The translations under genes were made by a program, and so were the position numbers. Below the pieces are notes generated by a model. That model was given only the letters and a program-made list of their open reading frames with translations, made no database searches and was not told the origin of the DNA. 64,000 nucleotides of DNA from Rothia dentocariosa ATCC 17931 (GTDB lineage Bacteria; Actinomycetota; Actinomycetes; Actinomycetales; Micrococcaceae). Shown here one piece after another: positions 62,606 to 64,000 of this stretch (position 1 is the first letter of the stretch; each line of letters starts with the position of its first letter). The stretch lies in contig NC_014643.1 of assembly GCF_000164695.2 (NCBI RefSeq), positions 2,442,026 to 2,506,025 on the forward strand, in the 5' to 3' direction.

Positions 62606-63493
62606 TTATGACCATTCGAAGAGAACCTTCGAGAAGTCTCGGTTCTTAAGCTGGTGCGAGGTCACCATCCAGTTTGCGGTTCCCATATCGCCCCACATAA
62701 TGCCCTCATGGCTACCTGACTCCACCCGTGATATAAGCGTCAGCAGATTCACGGTGTACTGAGTAAGAGCCGCATCACCATCACGCGGATCGCGTTGCTC
62801 GAAGAGGGGGTAACCACCAATTTTGTGATGGGTATAGCTTTCGGGGGTGCCCGTCATATCGCGTAAAGTCTTGAGAGTGTCAGCACCGCCGTCGAACTTT
62901 CGAAGGTCCCAAATGCTCGCTATAAGCTGCTCGGGGTACATATCGTTCCAGATTCGAGTAAATTCCGAATGTGGGCGTCCGTCAAAAATCCATTCTTCAT
63001 TACTCTGGGATTTGGCGATAAGACCATACCCATGACGTCCGCTGACCGGCCAATATAAGTCATCTTGAGGATTATTAACTATAAGTTCCGTTACGGCGGT
63101 ACCGACCCCGGAGTCTGGCGCATCCAGAGTCGGATAATAGACAACTCGAGTTTTTTGTTGGCTGGTGGGATCGTCTAAGTTTAGCCCCCACAAGTCTTCG
63201 TGCGGATCAAGCCAGAACTGTAGGATTCCGGTTTCGGGGTAAATGTCGTTTGTGGGAAGCTCAGAACAATTAATCTGGGCAATAAGCCCCAAATTCTGTC
63301 CACTGCCGTTGGTCGGCGCCGCGGTACCAACCGGAACGTAGGGAACACCTCCAACCTTAGAAGCGGTCACTGGTAGAGGTTCTGATGTCTGCTGAGTGTC
63401 AAAGAAAATAACAGGCGATATCTGCTGTGCATTGATGCGGTCAATAACGTTCAGAGCTTGTTGTTCAAGAGCGGTCTTTTCAAGAATACTCAC
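62606..63493 (-). CDS. DUF1963 (YwqG-like) family protein, copy 2
   Basis: A 295-aa protein and the first gene of the tandem trio. The GTG start at 63493 has GGGGA 8 nt upstream. Shared blocks are LPVTASKVGGVPYVPVG, LGLIAQINCSELPTNDIYPETG, LQFWLDPHEDLWG, TRVVYYPTLDAPDSG, KIGGYPLFEQRDPRDGD and YTVNLLT...MWGDMGTANWMVTSHQLKNRDFSKVLFEW. The short N-terminal helical stretch before the domain (TALEQQALNVIDRINAQQ) varies among copies. No partner or toxin gene is visible beside the trio. Confidence 0.85.
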   Translation of the reverse strand: MSILEKTALEQQALNVIDRINAQQISPVIFFDTQQTSEPLPVTASKVGGVPYVPVGTAAPTNGSGQNLGLIAQINCSELPTNDIYPETGILQFWLDPHEDLWGLNLDDPTSQQKTRVVYYPTLDAPDSGVGTAVTELIVNNPQDDLYWPVSGRHGYGLIAKSQSNEEWIFDGRPHSEFTRIWNDMYPEQLIASIWDLRKFDGGADTLKTLRDMTGTPESYTHHKIGGYPLFEQRDPRDGDAALTQYTVNLLTLISRVESGSHEGIMWGDMGTANWMVTSHQLKNRDFSKVLFEWS

Positions 63494-63839
63494 AGTATCG
63501 TCCCCTATCGGTGATGTGGATGTGGGATGCGGTTGTTGGTTGCATTTCCGGAAAAAATGCGGGTTCGTTATCTTGTGGTAACCACTACTTCTAGGTAATC
63601 ACAGATAAACACGCTATGCCATACCTTGCGTTCCGTGTCGTGTATCTGCAGGGTCGACTTTATACGCACGAACATGCCTCAGATTTGCGTTGTTTACCAC
63701 CGCCTTGTTAGCGGGCCCTTCTAAGCCGCAACAGCGCGGTATTCAAGGCTGCGAGTTACGCTCTTTCACCCTCAAGATAGATTTCAGCAGGGGTGTTTTC
63801 TATTCGCATACTGCTTAATTGTATTAAGTGTTATACGTA
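63494..63839. other. Gene-free stretch between DUF1963 copy 2 and the sigma-factor 3' end
   Basis: About 345 nt with no supportable gene or RNA. It must contain the promoter of the DUF1963 trio, but I cannot single one out with confidence. Confidence 0.5.
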
Positions 63840-63873
63840 AGTGCGCCCATCAGAAAGGTCTGATGGGCGCACT
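63840..63873 (-). terminator. Perfect 15-bp hairpin downstream of the sigma-factor gene
   Basis: The arms AGTGCGCCCATCAGA and TCTGATGGGCGCACT with loop AAGG lie 30 nt beyond the sigma-factor stop codon. There is no U-run. Confidence 0.7.
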
Positions 63874-63902
63874 CAACACGTTACGACTAGGGGGTATTGT
63901 CT

Positions 63903-64000
63903 CTAGTCTAGATAGTCACGTAAAACCTGCGAACGCGAGGGGTGACGCAGTTTCGACATGGTCTTTGATTCGATCTGACGAATACGCTCACGCGTCACGC
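63903..64000 (-). CDS. sigA: Primary RNA polymerase sigma factor (SigA/HrdB/RpoD), C-terminal 32 residues; cut by window edge
   Basis: The minus frame entering at the right edge reads [18 protein letters not shown], then [13 protein letters not shown] and TAG. This is the recognition helix and tail of region 4.2, which contacts the -35 element, and the ending is characteristic of actinobacterial primary sigma factors. Only the last 32 codons are inside the window. A perfect hairpin follows the stop codon. Confidence 0.93.

Overview
The window comes from an actinobacterium, most probably Rothia and by base composition nearer R. dentocariosa than the more GC-rich R. mucilaginosa (inference; no 16S gene is present). 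Supporting signs are the actinobacterial gene set (mycothiol-dependent formaldehyde dehydrogenase, SbcCD, class I ketol-acid reductoisomerase with an ilvB-ilvN pair, a SigA/HrdB-type sigma factor), frequent GTG and TTG starts, leaderless-type signals and moderate GC. It is chromosomal and mostly housekeeping. I found no rRNA, CRISPR array, insertion sequence or prophage.

Layout. 1-8742 (all minus): a catecholate-siderophore uptake locus. In transcription order it holds a Tat lipoprotein binding protein, an 805-aa surface protein with three copies of one ~105-aa domain, a second tail-anchored surface protein, two FecCD permeases, the ATPase and an enterochelin-esterase gene cut by the left edge. 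A DtxR/IdeR-like operator overlaps the promoter of the binding protein. 8984-13077 (minus): rpe, rsmB, fmt and def. 13225-14573: a PD-(D/E)XK-type nuclease and tRNAs Val, Glu and Gln. 14846-16759: a secreted beta-propeller protein with three SLH domains behind a strong DtxR/IdeR-like box, so probably a second iron-regulated surface protein. 17039-23130: tRNA-Gly, two small membrane proteins, gltX, an FAH-family enzyme, ilvE and leuB.

23334-36004 (plus): a histidine kinase and LuxR-type response regulator, then three large FtsX-like permeases and two ABC ATPases. The last two ATPase-permease cassettes are a tandem duplication with patches of identical DNA. 36135-42471 (minus): metG, a DUF1963 (YwqG-like) gene, ilvC, ilvN and ilvB. 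Upstream of ilvB is a complete attenuator: a 16-residue leader peptide rich in Ile, Leu and Val codons, plus mutually exclusive antiterminator and terminator hairpins. 43005-53349 (mostly plus): an unknown gene, two tandem tRNA-Lys genes, bcp, tRNA-Leu, an orphan peptide-binding lipoprotein, mqo, a YihY-family membrane protein, an alpha/beta hydrolase, and an mscR plus metallo-beta-lactamase pair for formaldehyde detoxification.

53455-64000: an MFS-like transporter and sbcC-sbcD (minus), an ADP-ribosylglycohydrolase (plus), three tandem DUF1963 paralogues (minus) and the last 32 codons of the primary sigma factor at the right edge. The least conventional parts are the iron locus with its repeat protein, the iron-boxed SLH propeller, the ilvB attenuator, the duplicated transporter cassettes and the four-member DUF1963 family.
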